Positions 60,285 through 64,000 of a DNA stretch of 64,000 bases are shown one piece after another (the first letter of the stretch is position 1; each line of letters starts with the position of its first letter). The notes under the pieces were generated by a model. That model saw only the letters and a list, made by a program, of their open reading frames with translations, was not told the origin of the DNA and did not search any database. This DNA comes from Ophioderma brevispina. Lineage: Eukaryota > Echinodermata > Ophiuroidea > Amphilepidida > Ophiodermatidae. The position numbers and the translations under genes are program-made. The stretch covers positions 1 to 64,000 of the forward strand of contig JAMKCH010012780.1 in the NCBI GenBank assembly GCA_023653785.1, written 5' to 3'.

Positions 60285-60412
60285 GCGTTGAGCACTCAAA
60301 ACTTATGGAATGTCCTTCCTGCTCATGTAGCATCAAACCAGGACTTACAGAGCTTTAAAAGCGAGGTTAATCGCTATCTTGGCACCAATCTGTCAGCGTT
60401 ACTAATTAGATA
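60267..60412 (+). pseudogene. LINE ORF2 C-terminal end
   Basis: Open frame MDRLKLALSTQNLWNVLPAH, then VASNQDLQSFKSEVNRYLG and a stop (TAA at 60410-60412). The pattern LWNxLP...SFK matches the C-terminus of CR1/L2-like ORF2 proteins. Upstream coding sequence is replaced by the palindrome, so it is a truncated copy. Confidence 0.7.
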
Positions 60413-61236
60413 ACCGTTGTTAATGCCTTGATTAGCCTTCACATTAAAAAAAGTTCATGCCAAGGAATAATCTTATTATGGCCACCTAGAAGGGTCCTAG
60501 TTTCACGTCAAAGTCACTTGGTCATACTCGAGCCATTTGCCTTCATTCAGTCAAAGATCTTAGTTTTAATAGTAAATTTACATTTACTAGTAAATCAATA
60601 ACCTTTAGGCAATAACATAAATAAGGACGTGTTTATGGACCTTAAAGGATTTATAAAGATTTCACACAATCCCGCACACATTGTGTATTTCTTGCATCTT
60701 ATTTTGCAGCTTAAACCCCTGGATTAAATCAATCACCCTGAAGGAGTTTTATATTACAAAATTACTTGAGTTACACACAAAGAAACTGTTTAAGGCCTAT
60801 TCATTTCAGGTGAAATTAGCACTCATAAAAGCAATACAAACATGCTATAGCTGCAAGTTTTTACAAAACAAGAGGGTGCCTATATGCAAATTGGTATCAA
60901 TTAGCATGAATTGCCTCTCCCTTTAATTGTCACTTTAAAAGTGTTTTAAAGACGTTGAATTGGGTCAATTGGATGGCGCCCAATGGTGGAAAGAATCTTG
61001 GTAAAGATGTGGTCATTGCACAATAGCAATGGGGATAATTTAGATTTTGGGGACAAAGTTATACAAAATTCCTTCCAACGCAGTCGAAGTAATTACCATG
61101 AAACCTATTTTCAATACATCATTTTGGCTGTTTTTTTGGGCAGTTCCTACTGATGGAAAGCAACCAAGTTGGACCAGAACATGGATAGTCTTAACAGGGT
61201 TTAATGCAGCATCTTGACTGAGCTATAAGTTAAAGT
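60413..61236. other. No gene seen
   Basis: Possible LINE 3' UTR at first, otherwise unassigned. Confidence 0.35.
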
Positions 61237-61500
61237 TGGAGCTAAAGACTAGGCGATTGCACGGGAGGCTCAATAGGTTAACTAGATCAGACATGTCCTC
61301 CAGAACACCCAAGCGTGCAGAATACAAAAGAATCACCTTCTTAACTATCCTGACATTTGGAGTTCTTGGCTGCCTCCCCTGAGTTGGAGCTAAATTAATA
61401 GGGCATGGCACGGGAGGTCAATATGTTGACTTGCCGACCTATCCTCGGGACAAACCCAAGTGTGCAGAGAATACAAAAGAAATCACCTGCCGAAATATTG
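61237..61500. repeat. Tandem duplication of about 145 bp
   Basis: Two units share GTTGGAGCTAAA, GGCACGGGAGG.TCAAT, CCCAAG.GTGCAGA and AATACAAAAGAA.TCACCT. Confidence 0.75.
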
Positions 61501-61661
61501 GAAATGTTCAGGTGAATCAGGTGTATGTATTATAATGGCTTTGCATGCTTGGATGATCTAAAGGGCCAACAGAAGTTCTGTTTTAAGACCTTTAAGTATT
61601 TACATAAAAAAGTGCCAGGACTCCAAATTTGGTCATTATGATGGTCATTTATTTCTCTTAA

Positions 61662-62240
61662 AGCGACAATATGGCATAAAAAAATATTCAGACATAATGA
61701 AAGGACCCTTACTGAAATCCATTTCCACCAAGTTTGGAAAACAATTTGGATGTTTACATTCTGTAAAAACAGTAAAAACAGGAAGAGTTCCAGAGGGGAA
61801 GGTGTCAGTGTCCGTGGCAATTTCTGGAACACACATACAACCAAGGTGTTGACATCCCTGACAGAATTTACAGTGTTCTAGCATGTTTTTTTAAACAATT
61901 CAAAGCCTTCAGACCAGGATTCATGCGTGTACTTTATGCTTGTCGTACGATATTTATTGGCATGTGAAAGATGGATTAGCCGCAATTAACCACATATAAT
62001 AGCAATGGTCTGTGAGCTGATGACAGCAATGTTTTTTCAAGTTTAGTAAATGCTGGTAGTAATTTAGCATCCTTTTCTCCAGAAATATGCCACGAACTGC
62101 CACCTCCCCCTCTGGAACTTTTCTGTGTTTACTGTTTTTACAAATGTAAACATCCAAATGGTTTTTCAAACTTGTGGAAGTGATTTCAGTAAGGGTCCTT
62201 TTCAATATGTCGGCATCTTATTTTTTAGCCATTATTTCGC
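61662..62240. mobile_element. Foldback TTAA element, arms of about 165 bp
   Basis: Left end after TTAA: AGCGACAATATGGCATAAA; right end TTAGCCATTATTTCGCT then TTAA. Arms share AAGGACCCTTACTGAAATC, TTTGGATGTTTACATT and AGTTCCAGAGGGG in inverted order. About 580 bp, no transposase. Confidence 0.88.
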
Positions 62241-64000
62241 TTTAATAAGACCAAACAAACAATTTCTCACATCAAGCTTGGCAAAAAAGCGATAAATTGA
62301 AAGACCTTATGCATCATGATTTGTGTGTGTGGTGGTCTGTATGTGTCAAAAACTTTTGGCATAACCTTTTGTTTATGTTTGTCCTAGCTTTTAGGGCAGT
62401 GATTGATCAGTTCATACTTACCACATAATCGAATGACCTATTTGGGACCGCTTCCCTATTTTAATTTTTTTTTCCTGTATGTCCGGCAAAAATTGGTCTC
62501 ATTGTATATGGCTATTTGATACAAGTGACTTCACTTACCCTAGTCTTGTGGCAGTGAGACAAAATTTGTTTTTCTTCTTTGCTAATAAAACCAAAAATTG
62601 TCAATTTCAGTATTCCCAAATAGTGAAATTTGGATATAGCACAGAATTTTGTGTAAAATGGATGGTGTGATCTTAATTAAGAATATGGGGCATATGTTGA
62701 AAAAAAACAAGTTGTGTAAGAAGACCGCAGTGCATTTTGTTTGAAACTGTCTTTGACTGCATACTTTTTTTTTAAAAAAAGTAAAAAAAATATTTTTGTT
62801 TTAAAATTCATAAAAAATGAAAAAAGGTGGGTAAAAAAAGCCAATTTTTTTTTTTAAATCCTGCATTTCGCATTTGCATTTTTCACAATTTCTTCTGATA
62901 CAGACTAGTTTTTTTTTGTTGCCTTACTCTGGAACTCTTGTTCCAACAATGTAATCAAGCCAAAGTCAGTGTATCACCTTGCTCTAGGACAGTATTATAT
63001 AGGCCTACTGTACAAATTTAGACTGCCAAGATAACATTATCAACTATATCTTAGTCAATTGGACTCTTTCATTTTACAAGGCATAAGGTAAATGAAATGG
63101 TATTAGTTAAATTTGACCAAGAAATTTGAATTCCATATGTACCCTCCTTTTAAAATTCTACAGGAAAAACACAAAGTCTTTTATTTGTTGCCTACACACA
63201 GCAAACCTAACCGTACGGCCAGAATTACAAAAACCAGAAAAAATAAAGAGTTGTTAAAAGGAAAAACATGTAGAACTTTGAAGGGGCTATACGGAACTCT
63301 TGCCAGATTAACATTTTACCTATTATATTAATTGGACGAAGGTGAAAGATGGATTGTACTGGCTCGTTAAATGGGAAGCCTCTCTCTTTTCTTTCATCAT
63401 GTTAGTCTGCATAATTCTGCCAGAAGTGGGTAGCAGATTACCCTGCTGTCATCTCAAGAAGCTTCTTAATACCTATCATTACCTGAATGTGCCTTAGACT
63501 TGGCATTATCACAATTTTAGGAGATTAGAAAATTTTTACCTGTAAAGTGTAAATATATATTTTCATTTATACAAATGTGAAGTTTAAATGTGAACGCACT
63601 GAACCATTTAAATTTTAAGTAAAATTAATGATACATACATGCTTGCCAGTGCAACTTGAAAGTGTTTATTATTTTCTTCAAACACTCTATTTTTAACATG
63701 AAACTGACACAATGAAGTTATTGACCATACAGTGCTCACTCGAGATCCCCTTCTGATAGTCAGTCCAACCTGTTCTATTTTCAAAACTCAATCAATTCTC
63801 CCCATCTGGCAACAACAATGTTGATTTACTCTAACTCTACAAATGATTAGTGAGTTTTTGGGAAAAATGCTCTTCATGGCACATACATTTTTTTAATATA
63901 AATCAATACATACTGGAAGTAATCTTAAACAGCTGTAAAAATGTAAGCAATTTCATGGCTGATGCCCGGGTTCAATTCGTTAATTGAACCCAAGGTAGTA
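62241..64000. other. No gene seen
   Basis: AT-rich sequence with poly-A and poly-T runs near 62760-62860. Open frames lack recognisable content. Confidence 0.4.

Overview
This is eukaryotic, animal-type genomic DNA: large introns, GT-AG splice sites, tRNA-derived SINE tails ending in ATT repeats, decayed non-LTR retrotransposons, many short terminal-inverted-repeat elements (MITEs) and minisatellites. The repeat style (GGCGCTATATAAA SINE tails, CR1/L2-like LINE remains, TTAA MITEs) suggests a marine invertebrate, perhaps an echinoderm or other non-vertebrate deuterostome. The species cannot be fixed from the window. There is no prokaryotic operon, CRISPR array or rRNA.

The one gene I can identify with confidence runs on the + strand from 23861 to about 57193. 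It encodes a glycoside hydrolase family 31 enzyme that aligns along its whole length with bacterial sulfoquinovosidase (YihQ). That enzyme releases sulfoquinovose from plant and algal sulfolipid. I place eight exons: 23861-24211, 34660-34842, 37488-37670, 41636-41782 (end uncertain), 42778-42928, 48881-49208, 52156-52755 and 57006-57193. The catalytic nucleophile, the acid/base aspartate and all five sulfonate-recognition positions known from the E. coli enzyme are present. The predicted protein starts with a signal peptide, so it should be secreted or lysosomal. Exons 2, 6 and 8 carry frame breaks that are mostly single-base losses in short homopolymers, with clean coding on each side. This looks more like long-read consensus error than a dead gene, but that needs checking. 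One or two short exons between 37671 and 42777 were not found.

Region by region. 1-23,000 is repeat-rich DNA with two weak candidate exons of an unknown + strand gene (2370-2504, 5458-5565), a + strand LINE remnant (about 6850-7640), a hairpin minisatellite (10194-11010 and 12095-12680), a CR1/L2-like LINE on the minus strand (15440-17260), SINE pieces and several MITEs, some nested. 23,861-57,193 is the sulfoquinovosidase gene. Its introns hold a foldback element with a MITE inside (25382-26096), another foldback element (30895-31825), G-rich and GTGACC repeats (33330-34300), AGGTCA-rich satellite elements, and transposons lying within 20 bp of four consecutive 5' splice sites, one of them a mariner-like element at intron base +4. 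57,194-64,000 has a 105-bp tandem array, a LINE 3' end fused to a palindrome, and a TTAA foldback element.

At least four MITE families and one foldback element share TTAA target sites and termini starting AG or GG, which points to one TTAA-specific transposase source (piggyBac or Kolobok type) active in this genome.
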